A stretch of DNA of 64,000 nt from Eretmocerus hayati (Eukaryota > Arthropoda > Insecta > Hymenoptera > Aphelinidae): the NCBI GenBank assembly GCA_029851415.1, contig CM056744.1:14391268-14455267 (forward strand). Direction: 5' to 3'. Each line of letters begins with the position of its first letter. Within the stretch, counting starts at the first letter, position 1. Of this stretch, positions 34,729-51,527 are shown piece by piece. The notes beneath the pieces are model-generated. The model was not told the DNA's origin and made no database searches. It was given only the letters and a program-made list of their open reading frames with translations. Made by a program: the position numbers and the translations under genes.

Positions 34729-35223
34729 CGTGTGCAAAATTTCAGAATGCTTGCTTGACCATCCCGTTTTTGAGTACTGGTCGGCGCAATTTGGCTCTTT
34801 TGCACATTTTTAACATTGCGCTTATATGGGAAAAGTGCTCCAAAACGACCATAAAAATGGGTCCAGCGGAAAATCAAAAGAACAGAAAACGGTGGGACTG
34901 CGAGAGATCTAAGTTTATGTACCGACGAATCACATGGCCGAGCCTGGAAACGATGGACCACGTCGTTTTTGCATGAGTAATTATTCATACATAAGCGCAG
35001 AATGCAAAACACGCGACCCGTGCTATGATTTAGATTTTAGAGTAGATAACTTTGAAAACCATGCCTGATTCTGTTCAGGGAGGCTTAGATCACCGTTTTT
35101 GTCTGTTTTGTTTGATAGAAAAAGTGCAGTTATAAACAATAATATCAATTTCGAATATTTTGATGTGGGCAAAAAAAAGAGTTTAATGGTAAGTCTCCTT
35201 GGCTCACGTATTTAGTGTACAAC
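34729..35223. other. Spacer between two related MITEs, nothing recognised
   Basis: Overlapping frames of 73 and 123 codons on opposite strands; neither shows a motif or splice context. Confidence 0.4.
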
Positions 35224-35225
35224 TA

Positions 35226-36108
35226 CACCACCGGACAAAAGTCTCAATACACCTGGAAATCAAACTGATGATCTTCAGAGCTGGATATCTCAGAACCTAT
35301 TGGTCGTAGAAAACTCTGCGTGGTCGCATTTTGTAGCTCATATCGAGCACTTTCAAATCTATTCTCTGTTTTTCCCGTCTCGCGTGTTATACCAGAGACG
35401 AGCGATTCAAAAGTATAACTTTTTTCGCAATTTTTTATAGCCAAGGTACGAACGCCTGCAAATTTTGGAGAGATTGTTGGATCGCTATGAGACTGATGGC
35501 ATCTTCGAGCCCATGAAAAAACCTTCAAGTACCATTTTTGAACGTCTCTCAAAGTAGTTTTGATTTCGAGATCTGGTTTAATCAGTGAGGGCGCTTTTCT
35601 CTAAAAAAATCACACGATAACCCTAAAATGATGAGAAACAGCCCAGTTCAAAGGTCGGTAGCCTGCATGTTCGATGGCTATCCCGATGTTGAGTCAAATT
35701 TTTGCAGAAATGAGGGTCAGATGCCCCAAAAGGACTGTTTCTCGTCATTTTTGAATTATCAAAGAATTTTTTGAGAGAAAAAGACCCTCACTGAATCAGT
35801 TAAATCTCGAAACCAGAACCACTTTGAGACATTCATAAACGGATTTTCAAGGTCTTTTCATGGTCTTGAAGATGTCATTGGTCTCATAGTGACCCAACAA
35901 TCTCTCCAAAATTTGCAGGCGTTTGTACCTTGACTGGAAAATTGCGAAATAAGTAATTTTTCTGACTCGTGTGCCTCCGATATAATGCGCGAGACGGGAA
36001 AAACATGCGACCACGCAGAGCTGTCTACGACCAATAGGTTCTGAGATATCCAGCTCTGAAGATCATCAGTTTGATTTCCAGGTGTATTGAGACATTTGCC
36101 CGGTAGTG
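35226..36108. mobile_element. TA-flanked palindromic MITE, copy 3 (883 bp)
   Basis: Starts CACCACCGGACAAAAGTCTC and ends GAGACATTTGCCCGGTAGTG between TA dinucleotides. Arms parallel copy 1 throughout, with about 40 bp lost from the right arm near 36,003. Both arms again contain the GAGCCCATGAAAAAACCTTC-type segment. Confidence 0.88.
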
Positions 36109-36870
36109 TACTCTGTAAAAAATTTCTGCTTCAATATTCAAGAATATGAACTCTAAGATACTTCCAAGACAATGCTTGAATCATTTTTCAAACAGATTTA
36201 ATTGAAAATTTAAATTGATCAATTCAATACTTCATAGATGCTTCATAGCTAACTCCGATGACTGAATGATTTTGAATTATTTCGATCTGTTTTACCTATT
36301 CAAGCTTACAAAGATTAAATGTTCATCAGTAATTGACCATCCTATTTTATCCACAAGTCTTATTTTGTAGTCCTTGCCTTGATGATACTTGTGTATATAA
36401 GTAGTTCCGCGCGAATCAGACCTACGAAAAAGAGTCATGCCTTGAAATTTTTTCTTGACTTTTTTTATTCGATTCTATGGTACAAAATATGGACTTTTCA
36501 CCACCTACGGGGCCCCAAAAAATTATTCGAGGTATCTCAAATGTATATTACGTTATTCTTTCGAATAATCTACGACAAAAAAGTTTGGGTACGTCTTTCA
36601 ATAAAATTCATATTTCTCGAATCCGTTCAGAGATACAGAGATGCGGTTTGAGCGAGGATTTGCGGCATTCGAAAGTTCTTGAAAAAGACCTATCAGAAAC
36701 AACCCTGTAGAGTTGGTTTTATAACTGTTGTTTTCTTACAGAGAAAAAGAGTCCCGAATTCCTTTTTTGCTTTGATAGGCCCATTTCCGCTATTTTTTAC
36801 GAATTTATTTGTCAAGCATTTGGAAATTGACTGTTTTCTGTGCATGCGCAGGAATATGGATTCCGCAAAC

Positions 36871-36956
36871 CGGTTTCATTAGAAAGCCAAGAAAATTTAC
36901 TCCAAAATGACCACGGTTTCATTGGAAAGCCAAGAAAATTTACTCCAAAATGACCA
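36871..36956 (+). repeat. 43-bp tandem duplication
   Basis: CGGTTTCATTAGAAAGCCAA... is repeated immediately (36,871-36,913 and 36,914-36,956) with a single visible difference, so it is recent. Confidence 0.9.
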
Positions 36957-37248
36957 CGTCAGTTCCATCAACTGGGACCGGAGCTGCAACGTATGAAATA
37001 TAAACCCTCAGCTCGAGTGCGGCAAGTCGGTGGACGCAATCGGATGGGGGCAAGCGCGGATTACTTGAACCTTTGACCCACCTCTGGGGAACTATCGAGA
37101 TTCAGTGGTTTTCAAACGCTGCAACTCTGGCTTAAATGCATGCATGGAATTGACTTTGACAAGTGATCATTTTGAAGAAAATTCTCTCAGCTTTCCAATG
37201 AAGTTGGTTTCAATAATTGTGGTAATTAGCAAAAAAAGGCTTTAGAAC

Positions 37249-37438
37249 GTAAATAGTATATTTCCGTACTGAGCGCGGTAGCCCATTTCGGGCACTAGAA
37301 CAGTTTGTCTGTCGAGCGAAGCGAGACAGACATGTCCTCCAGTGCCCAAAATGGGCTTGCAAGCGAGGTGCGGATATATTTTTTCATTACGAGAACCCTA
37401 AAATCCTATTTAAACGTGGCATTTTTAGGTTAGAGTGA
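37249..37438 (-). mobile_element. ~190-bp hairpin MITE, copy 2
   Basis: Reverse complement of 14,635-14,824, from AAATAGTATATTTCCGTACT to AGGTTAGAGTGATG, inserted in the centre of the foldback at 36,392-37,906. Confidence 0.75.
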
Positions 37439-37909
37439 TGAAAAAAGGATTTTGGGACTAATTTTTTCTGAAAGAACACAACATTTTACATCATTAAACT
37501 TCCAAGATTCTAAAATATTGGGTTCTTGAGAAATTGAATCTTCTATGTTTTTCACTCTTTTGCCCGACGAAACCACTCGAAACCTCAAAATCAACTCTAC
37601 AGGGCTGATTCCAATAGATTTTTTCAAGACCTGTCGAATGCTGCAAACCGCATCCTGGATTTTCCCACAGATTTGAGAGATATTCATTTTATTACAAAAA
37701 AAGTACCCAAACTTTTTTGTCGGAGATAAATCAAAATAACAAAGCGATGTACACGTTGGACATACCTAAAAATTTTTTTTGGGGCCCATGGATAGTGAAA
37801 AGTTCACATTTTATACCATAGAATCGAATGAAAAGGTCAAGAAAAAAATTTGGGATATGACCCTTTTTCGTAATTTTGTTTCGCGCGGAACTACTCGTAT
37901 ATATATGGA

Positions 37910-38440
37910 TGCATATTCTTTCTAAAAATTTTATGGTCACAATTTGGACTTGGGTAAAATTAGGTTATCTAACGTAAAATGAGGGGAGGGGGGGTGGTTA
38001 CTGAGATTTTGCGAGCCCTCTAACAAGAAGGGAGGGATGGGTCAAAAGATAGAAAAAATTTTCCTTACGTGAATCATGGGCGTTCCCTTATAACATCTCA
38101 CGTCTCTTCCAACGAGATTTTGAATCTTGAAAGCTTCAGATGATTTCCTCATTTCTAAACAAGAGTTCGGGAATGTGGTTTTCTGTAGTACACACAAGAG
38201 TTTTAGGAATATTCCTCCTATTAAATGTAGCAAACAGAATTTTCGTTGGTAAGTCTGCGAATTCCAAAGATTTTTATTGACTCGGCAATGGCAAGCAAAA
38301 CCAAGTACGATTTGGAAGATATTGAATAAAAATAGGTTTCATTTTTTCCCATCATTCGACCTCCTATTTGAGCGGAAAGTATAAATTGATAAGATGTGAC
38401 TCGAGTCGACAACAGTAATTGGCAAATTGTAACAAAAAAC
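37910..38440. other. Spacer downstream of the IleRS gene
   Basis: AT-rich; contains a G-rich patch near 37,981 but no recognised gene or repeat. Confidence 0.4.
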
Positions 38441-38444
38441 AAAG

Positions 38445-38450
38445 TTTATT
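38445..38450 (-). terminator. Candidate polyadenylation signal of the IleRS gene
   Basis: AATAAA on the minus strand about 335 nt past the stop codon. A second candidate lies at 38,273-38,278. Confidence 0.45.
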
Positions 38451-38783
38451 ACATATATATACACGAATATTTACAAGGACCCCTCATTTGGGGCTGGGGG
38501 TGCACTACATTCACGTAATTACAAATTTTTCAGACTGAAGCTCTCTCATCTCTAATTTTTTCGCCATCCTACAGATTTGCTTCATTGAATTGAAAAGATA
38601 GCACTATCATCAAGTAACCATCCGATGAGATTATTGAGTACTGCATTCATATGCGGCAGAACAAATCGCTTATATTAATCACTGGATTAGACGGTCCGTC
38701 ATGAGACCTTCTAGTAACACTCATAAAACGTCAGTCGCAGCCAGAGCATCCGACATCTTGGCCAGTTTATCGAGTAAAAGGAT

Positions 38784-43133
<4,350 letters not shown>

Positions 43134-43375
43134 TTTCTCTGACACTTCTGAGGAAAATGTAGCAAAATTTGGTTCTCTCAAGTTTTCTTCATCCTTCTGC
43201 AGAAATATTCCTCCTAACCTCCTCAGTCCTTCTTCTATGTTGCGATTTCATTGGCGAAGTGTAAGATGATTCCCAACATACTCTTTAACATTAATTTGTG
43301 CTCAATTGTATGCTCTTTGATAGAGACGACTATTCAAATCCAAAAAAATCATTTGAGAAGGAATTGAACTAACGT

Positions 43376-43530
43376 ACAGTATTACCGTATTGCCAACGAA
43401 TATTTACGGTTCGGAGCCGCGGTGACTGGACGTATCGCCAACGGATATCGCGAATCGCAATCCGATACTTACGGAGTCTACGGACCGCGACGATGCAGCA
43501 CACGGTGCAGCACGATGCACGATCAACTGA
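43376..43530. other. CpG-rich patch upstream of the IleRS gene
   Basis: ACGGATATCGCGAATCGC, GGAGCCGCGGTGACTGGACG and similar words make a short CpG-dense, internally repetitive block in AT-rich DNA. It lies ~240-400 bp before the IleRS start codon. Could be promoter-associated or a transposon scrap. Confidence 0.4.
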
Positions 43531-43701
43531 ACATCCATTGTTGTTATACACATAAATCCAAAAAAACAAAAATTCATTTTTCACATTTTTTAAGATAGTA
43601 CCTAGCAGTCATCACTCGATACTTAAAGCAAATTTTTGTATTTCATTGGAAGATGGAAAAGTTTAAAGAACAAAATTACTCAAGGGTACTTAGCTTGCAT
43701 C

Positions 43702-43707
43702 TTTATT
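43702..43707 (-). terminator. Candidate polyadenylation signal of the ALY/REF gene
   Basis: AATAAA on the minus strand about 600 nt past the stop; the intervening AT-rich DNA is probably 3' UTR. Confidence 0.45.
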
Positions 43708-44308
43708 GGTCAAAAACTCCTTTTGACATGAATTACTCATTTACACAGAACACAAAAGTAGTTATCAAAGTTTCCAAACTTAATTCTCGCAGTCAAAGAT
43801 GAAAAATACACACCAGTTTCGAAGTCCATTGATCAAGTTTCATTTTCAAGGAATTATTCAAACTATATCAACTCACAAGTCTTGTGAGGTTTTTCCTCTT
43901 TTCAAATATTTACAATAGAAAACTTCACATTTTACTGATCCAAACTGCGATTAGTCTTGATAAAAATCAGTATCTCATTATCTTTTGATCTTCAGTTTAT
44001 ATCCTACTTTGATGTCATGAAATTCTACAAGGAATACATCAAAGTTGTTCTGATATCTTTACATTATATACGAAATCTAACAAAGAATACAGGAGCATGA
44101 AAATCAACTGTAAAACACATAAATGGAACAAAATATTGTCACTTAAACAAAATGGTATAAGGATTCAAATCATCCTTTAGAATTGGTGAATCGCAATCAA
44201 TACTTGCTAATTAGAACGGCTCATTACTAGAAACAATTTCAGCTCATTCCAGCAAACAAATGGAATTACTGGAGCTTTCTTAGTCTATTCAAAATTCATG
44301 AGAAAAAT

Positions 44309-45321
44309 TTATGCCCCCTCAGAACTGGTGACTTTGCTCTTGACATATTCTTCAAGCTGAGCATCAAGCTCAGCAGCGGTAGGAGGAGCTGGCTTTGGTT
44401 TCTTGCCACCAGGCTTACCCTTTTGTCCCTGTCCTCCAACTTTCTTTCCTTGAGGACTACCTTTCTTGTTAGGCGCCGAACCTCGCTGTGGACCTCCCTT
44501 GCGCTTTGTTTGACCTCCCTGATTCCGCTGCTGGGGTTTTTGGCCTAAACGGGGCCCTCCGCGAATTGGATTCATGCCGGGAATCTCCGAAGTTGCCAAT
44601 TGGATTTTCATTTCACGCCCATCTAGTGGGACACCATTATACTGCTTCATGGCCTGAGGATAAAACAGTTAGATCATTTCAATGACTATCAATTCAATTC
44701 TTTCTCGAAAGAGTTGTAAAAGAAATGGACACTGGCTAGGTGAGCCAGATCTCTACAAATGAAAAATAACTGATGTGTTACCTTGATAGCATCTGCTCTT
44801 CTCTCATAGATCAAATCAGCTGATCCCATAGATCTACCAGACATATTATAGTGAACCCCAGCAGATTTGAGGTGACCAAATTCTCCAAAAAGCTCTACAA
44901 TATCTGAATCTGTCACTCCAAAATCAAGATTGGAAACTATGAGTTTGGTAGCTTCAGAGCTGGATCCAAAACGCCTCTGTGCACTTCCAAGGAAAGCATC
45001 TCGCTTTTGACTAGGCATGGAGCGCCCACCACCAAAATTAGGCCTGTTTCTTGAAATACCACCCACATTACGGCCGCGTTTCACTCCACCACCAGGTTTT
45101 TTGACAGCAGCATTATTAGCTGGTCCACGTTTTTGAACACCTCCACCTCCTCCCATGGGTTTTCTCATGGGTTTTCCAGTTGCTTTTCCGGCAGGTTTTC
45201 TAGCAGCTTTTCCTTTTGCTCCTCCACCACCACCTTGGCGTTTATTCTTCTGATTTGCCTTGCGGTTGGACCTGTTTTGCTTGATGATGTCATCCAAACT
45301 CATTTCAATTTTACCCGTCAT
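44309..45321 (-). CDS. ALYREF: ALY/REF mRNA export adaptor (THO complex subunit 4), 294 aa
   Basis: RNA-binding adaptor of the TREX complex that hands spliced mRNA to the export receptor in the nucleus. Two coding exons, 45,321-44,782 and 44,653-44,309 (885 nt). N-terminus [17 protein letters not shown] is the conserved UAP56-binding motif. A long Lys/Arg/Gly-rich region (residues 20-122) is followed by one RRM starting near residue 125, with LIVSNL as RNP2 and GSADLIYE as the RNP1 equivalent. The C-terminal part is again Gly/Lys/Gln-rich and ends with [11 protein letters not shown], the second UAP56-binding motif. The 5' UTR is spliced: an acceptor (ATCTCAG) lies 8 nt before the ATG and a GTAAGT donor at 46,100-46,095 suggests a non-coding first exon. 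Head-to-head with the enoyl-CoA hydratase gene. Confidence 0.96.
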
Positions 45322-46101
45322 GGTAGGGGCTGAGATATTGTTATTTATCTGATGAAATATTATTTGCTTTATAGCCTTACAGTGTAGATTCGCTCTACAC
45401 AGTTGCTTCAGCTTCTAGTTTTTTCTAATCCTGGAAATAAAGATATCCATGATCAAAATGCTGCACTAGATCTGCCATAGAATTGCAACTCATAGTCTAA
45501 TGATAATGTGATTTCCCTAGTTACATTGGCATACAAGGATATGTTTTTCCATTAAATTTGGAATAAACATCGGTGGACACAGAAATAGACTTATGAGCTT
45601 GATAGTTAACTATGATTACCCACAGTACAAAATGATCAACAAAACTCTGAACATTTGGTCAATGGATTAATATTGATTAGGTCTTATTAGGTGGAGCTTC
45701 TTAATCACAAGCTCAATGGTGGTAGTGAGGATTGAATAACAATGCAAGCAATCTTTACCATGCTCCAGTTAACTCAGAAATTCAGGTTGGAAGTTTTTAG
45801 TTGAGAATGTGAAAGGGATTGTCTTGAAGGAATTTGATTAGTCTTTCAAAATAGGCTCTGATGGCTCTGAGGATATGAGGGTCTGATGGACGAGCCGACG
45901 CCGCCGTTTACATGGAGCACAATGCGAAATCCATAGACGCCATGTTCTATTTAGGTTAGATTTCAACTCTATCGAAGTAATACCAAAACAGAAGATTTGG
46001 AATAAAATTTCAATGTGCAATAAGTTACTGACTGCGTAATTACGATTACGAGCACTGTTTTGAGAATAAGAAGGTAGAGAGAAACAGGATAAATACTTAC
46101 A

Positions 46102-46985
46102 TGAGTTGAAAAAGATTTGGAGCAATAATTGAATCGGTGAAAACTGCACAAAAACCCACGCGACGGCTCACCTCACACCCGGCTGCACAACACACAAGCT
46201 ACCCAACCACTCTGCAGCTATACACAAACAGCGATAAATTATTGAAATAATTGACTTTATAATAGTATTTTGCTTGTTAGCAGACCAATGAGATGTATAA
46301 TATGTAGAATTTTTCAAGATTTATTGGCTACTTTTCGAGATTTATTTTAAAAATATCCTGCTATAAAGTCTATAAATGATGCAATCCTTCTCGAGAGTGC
46401 AGTCCAAAGGCTGAATTCACATGTGAGTTACGCTCGAAAATGAGGAAATTTCAAACTGCCATATCTATCCGACCCCATGCATTCGACCGGCAAGATTTTG
46501 CCAGCTGCCTCCATGGCCAATAAAAAATTCTCGAACTCAAATAATAGGACTCAACAATTGCTCATTAAAATGAACGTCGCAGACAGCGAAATTTGCCTCT
46601 GAGTGAGGGGTGAACGATTGAAGCGGTTTAACTTGTCTTTCAAGAAACTCATCGATTCGAATCATCATCACTTTCCAAAATGATTGTTTATTACGACAAG
46701 ACACTAAATAAATTTTCTAACTCACTAAAATTATTTGATTAGGTACTGTCGATTTGCACTGGTTACAACGACAAAGATGTGAATTCGACTTTATCGATTT
46801 GGCAGCCGGCTTATCGCCACCCCCCTCCCCTCCCCCCTCGCTTATTTTGATTGTGTATGATTCGATGATGATGGGATGGGCATCGAATCGAAGGCATGGT
46901 GTAGCAGCCGGTCTTTCGCTGAGTAAATCATATCACGTTCACGACTCACGTATCGTAAACTTATCAAGAAAACAAGTATTTCGAA
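46102..46985. promoter_or_regulatory. Probable bidirectional promoter, ALYREF / ECHS1
   Basis: Fewer than 900 bp separate the putative first exon of the ALY gene (minus) from the hydratase ATG (plus). Contains a C-rich tract CCACCCCCCTCCCCTCCCCC near 46,808. No TATA box assigned. The 5' UTRs of both genes must lie here. Confidence 0.5.
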
Positions 46986-49900
46986 ATGGTTAACCCGGGG
47001 CTAGCCAGAATTTTCACAGTACGAGCATCCAGCCTTGTTAAAAATGTCACATGTGTACCAAAATTCTACTCCAGTGAGTACTTTTTTTACATTCTGATAT
47101 TGTAATCTTGCATCTCCTCGTCGTGATTGGGGTTATATTTGCGACGTGTTTGCGACAATTTTAAGATTTCCGGGGCTAGGTAATTGGATTCGGTGGATGA
47201 ATCCGTTATCAAATTGAAGCGTCATCCTCGTTTGTGAATTGTTCGATACTTGAATTACCTGATGATTGTTTATTCAATAAGATATTTGAGAATCGTATTA
47301 CACCTGTTGCGGAACGTAGTACAACAACAATCACATGGGCCAAAACAAATTACGTTGAGACTTTATTTGAAGAATCACTGACTGATTATTAAATACGGAT
47401 TTCGAACATGGAATTCTGTAGTCATCCATGAACGATTTTATCTTCATACCGATTAATCTTTAATTCATCGCATACACGACCGGTCTTGGTCGATCACCTC
47501 ACCGCGTTTCTTGTTACTACAATAATATAAGAGCGTCGTTATAAATTGTAATACCCTCCCGTATGTGATATTACTATTACCTTTCGGATTATCATGAGTC
47601 TGTCTCTCATACCCAATTTTAATTTCTAATTATTATTTTTCTGTAGATAAGAATAAAGAAAATGCACCCCATGCATTTATGCATTTATAAATGCATTTAT
47701 CTCACGACAATATTTTTGGATGTAAAATCAAATATTTTAATGCTCTCCTCGAGTTATTACTTACACGAAGAATGATATCGATATGAGAAATTTCTAAAAG
47801 ATCCCAATAAACTCGTCTCTTGAGAACCAATTATCTCGTCGCGCTGGTGAACCGATAAGCAACTCAACCGCAAGAAAAACATCTCTTGCGCCATTCGTAA
47901 GTTTTATTTTTGAGATAGTAAGTATGATCATAATTGAAAAAATTGTCAAAAATTGAGTATTGCCCAATTAGATGCCAGGGCATATGTTCGACAAATGTTA
48001 ATCTAATTATCCTAAGGCAACAAGTTTTTTGATTTTCTTCGATCCGATGCTTCTAATCGAAATCTCATCTTTGCATTTACTTCAATAATGAACGAATAGT
48101 TTAAATGTGTAAATAGTAAACTGGCGACATAATATGCTTGTCACCAGGAACGCTTATCATTCTTCATATTATTTGAATGCAGAATTCTCGATTTACGCAA
48201 AGTGGATTATAATTTAGAATTCCAATTAGTCTGAGTCTAATTTGGACGAAAAAATCACTGGCTCACGTTTGTTCAATTATAAGTTCTTGAGATCGTGATG
48301 GTGTTGGTCCAAGTTGCGGAAAAGCGTCAATTTTCACGAACAAGTTCTGAAAACTTCGTAGTTTATTATACCTTTCACGAAATTCAAACGATAAATTCTA
48401 GGTCCTTGAAAACGTGGAACCCATCATGCATTTCTGAGGCCTATCTTTCGTAGTCATAATCACACTCTCAATCGGCTTACCCACATATCTTACCCATTAT
48501 TCCCCTCTTCCTCCAATCAGTACGGGTTTCCTTGCACATTCATAAAATGCAGAGTTGACAAGATTCAATAAGAAAACATGCAAATAAATTATGCACGACG
48601 AATTCACCAATTTGAAACTACATTTAGTCTGTTTTCTATTCATACAAATTTGTATACAATTTTTGCAGGTTCGCCGACTTTTGAGTTTATCAAAGTGGAA
48701 AAAACAGGCGAAGGTAATAAAGTCGGACTAATAACTTTGAATCGACCAAAAGCACTCAATGCTCTGTGTTCAAAATTGATGGACGAATTGAACGATGCAG
48801 TAGAACAACTCGACGCAGATGAGGGAGTATCAGCAATGGTATTAACCGGTAGCGAAAAAGCATTTGCAGCAGGTGCCGATATCAAGGAAATGATGAACAA
48901 TAATTTCTCAAACAACGTTAAAAAACATTTTCTTGAACATTGGAATGGGCTTTCAGAAGCTACGAAGCCTACAATCGCGGCAGTCAATGGATACGCAGTG
49001 AGTTCATGATAATTATTGATCGTTGTTGGAATATAATATTTGATCTTACAACTTGTGAATTTAATGAATTTAGATCTTAGCAAAAATGTGAGATTTCATA
49101 AGGAAGATCATTTTTTGAATAGTGCATCACATCATTTTTCTCGTGATAACTTGCCGTTCGACTGATTGCAAAAGCTTCCGTGTATGGGGCAATTTTTTTA
49201 ATTGAGTATATGATAGTACTAAAACAGTCCAATACTATTGACCAGGTCCTAATATATGAAAGATCCTGATGATTACGAGCAATTTCAATTCTCTCCATAA
49301 GTTTGTCAAATCATTATACATGGTAGAGATTGCAAAACTGACTAGTTCATAACGGTTTACAACAGATCTTACCGACCAAATGTTGCTATTTTGTATCAAT
49401 TTTGGAATTGACATTTGCTCTTACTTGCGATATTTTTTTTCTTTCGACATACACTTTAAAACTTCTTGGCCGATATCGAAGGTTAGAAGAAAGGTGACTC
49501 TTTATTTATATGAAATTGAATACTACAAAGTTCATTTTGAATCTCGCGAAGAATCTCGAAGTATAAGTATTCTTTTAATGCTTTTAAATGAACGATCTCA
49601 TTGATTCTGATCATAAATATTGCCAAGAATCGAGCAATACTAGTATCTGATGAACTCCCTGAAGCCTTCTCCGAATCGATTTTTCTCTTTAAAAAGAGTG
49701 GAAAACAAGTCACAGGACGATCGTGTTTTGAAAATGAATTTAAGAAGGAGATGGAGATTTAGATAACAAAAAACCTTCATTTATGCATTTATGATCAGAT
49801 ATGAAAACTGGATAACATTCTCGCACTATACCATTACATAGTTTCGTTTTTTTTGTTATGATGAATCTCTTGATTCGCGATGGAGATTAACAGCCTTGCA

Positions 49901-50801
49901 TCGTGAAAAAATACGAGAATTTTTACCTTTTAACGAAACAATTATCACAATGCTTGATCTGCAAGGGCTATAATTTTTTGATATTGTCAGGTTGCTAGGC
50001 CAGAAGTGTTATCTTTTGGTTTTCGAAAAATCAAAATCACTTTTGAAAATATGAACTCTCAAAATCGATTACGTCTCAACCTTCTCAATCAATACCGTTA
50101 CTATCGTTCCTCGCATAATAATTTCATACCCATAATCAATAATCTTTTACTAATCATTCAATTAAAAAAAATTCTAGCTTGGAGGCGGCTGCGAGTTGGC
50201 AATGATGTGTGACATAATATACGCCGGCGACAAGGCAAAATTCGGACAGCCAGAGATAACAATCGGCACAATTCCAGGCGCTGGTGGAACTCAGAGGCTT
50301 ACTCGAGCAGTTGGCAAAAGTAAAGCTATGGAAATTGTATTGACGGGTGATCAATTTGATGCTCAGGAAGCTCTAACCCGAGGTCTTGTTAGCAAAGTTG
50401 TACCTGCTGATCAACTTTTAGCTGAAGCTGTAAAACTTGGCGATAGAATAGCCAAACATTCGCAGGTTACAGTAGCTTTGGCTAAAGAGGCTGTCAATAA
50501 AGGTACGTCACAGATATTTATTTTTTACTAAGTGTGCCATTGAAATTGATTCATAAAGGGATGATATCTGAGTGTTTTATATTTTTCAGCCTACGAAACA
50601 ACACTGCAACAGGGTCTAGATTATGAAAAGAAATTATTCTGGGCAACGTTTGCTACTGTAAGTTTTTCAATAATAACTTTTTCTTGTACAAATATACATG
50701 AAATTCAACTGACATTTTAACTTTCTTCCTTGCAGTCCGATCAGAAGGAAGGTATGAAGGCTTTCGCTGAGAAACGTTCACCAAATTTTGTTAATGAATG
50801 A
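46986..50801 (+). CDS. ECHS1: Enoyl-CoA hydratase, mitochondrial short-chain (5 exons, 291 aa)
   Basis: Hydrates 2-enoyl-CoA in mitochondrial fatty-acid beta-oxidation. Exons 46,986-47,073; 48,669-48,997; 50,178-50,502; 50,590-50,657; 50,736-50,801 sum to 876 nt without a break. The N-terminus ([20 protein letters not shown]) is basic and acid-free, as a mitochondrial presequence should be. Crotonase signatures seen: [13 protein letters not shown], the CoA-pocket [26 protein letters not shown] and [20 protein letters not shown]. The two catalytic glutamates are E145 and E165 (E144 and E164 in the rat and human numbering). C-terminus [12 protein letters not shown] matches the family. Intron 1 is about 1.6 kb and intron 2 about 1.2 kb, both free of recognised transposons, unlike most of the window. 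Confidence 0.97.
47074..48668 (+). other. Intron 1 of ECHS1
   Basis: AT-rich, with a small ATGCATTTAT cluster near 47,670 and no recognised element. Confidence 0.6.
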
Positions 50802-51003
50802 TTTGATACTGTGAGACAGTTGAGAAGATATATTTGTTACACTTATATTTATACTGCTATCATCTATCAAGGTTGAATGAATGATCTAATACCGTGCATC
50901 AAAGTGTCTGCGGTGAATCTGAACACTATACTATCGAATCTATTTTTATACTTATGCAAAAGTTGTTTGTTACTGATTTTTTTACGGATTAATTTTACAT
51001 GTT

Positions 51004-51009
51004 AATAAA
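51004..51009 (+). terminator. ECHS1 polyadenylation signal
   Basis: AATAAA about 200 nt after the stop codon; a second copy lies near 51,079. Confidence 0.6.
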
Positions 51010-51527
51010 TATTATATGCTCAAAAGCTAGGTGCTCAATTGATTCTAGTGGCTGCTTCATTTCCCTGTTACAAGTTAAATAAAGAATGTTCGTTTGCTCA
51101 GAGACATCTATTTTTTGAAATTTTTCGTCACGCCGTCGTCTAAGATGAACTCATGTTTAACGCAAGAATTTATTGAAATGATTAAAATATTTCAGCTTTG
51201 TCCAGATTTATCATTTATTTTGAGCAAGATGGCCATTTTGACTAGGGATAATTGGTGACTACCCCAGTAAAATTGCTGTTTCATTGTGCCCTGAAATTGT
51301 GATAGTGATAAGCTTAATACTAAATAAACCACCAACAGATCTTGAAGAGAAAATGTATGGACTCAGAATCTGATAGATCGTTTTTGCGAGTTGAAAAAAC
51401 AGGAATTAGCATCGGCAAACTCGATAAGAATCATGTTCTCGACGATAAAAAATGTTTACAACCGCACAGATCGATGCATTATCTGATCAGCATTTTGTAA
51501 ATTCGAAAAACCAACGCTAATACAGTG

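Larger units (their letters stand above)
36392..37906. mobile_element. Large foldback element (1.5 kb), ~330 bp arms
   Basis: Left arm 36,392-36,720 begins GTATATAAGTAGTTCCGCGC; right arm 37,580-37,906 ends GCGCGGAACTACTCGTATAT. Shared words include TTCGATTCTATGGTA, GGGGCCC and AAAAAAGTTTGGGTAC. The centre holds a 43-bp tandem duplication (36,871-36,956) and an inserted hairpin MITE (37,249-37,438). Confidence 0.75.

Noticed and set aside
44488..45333. Plus-strand frames over the ALY/REF gene
   Set aside because: Antisense shadows of the Gly/Lys-rich coding sequence.
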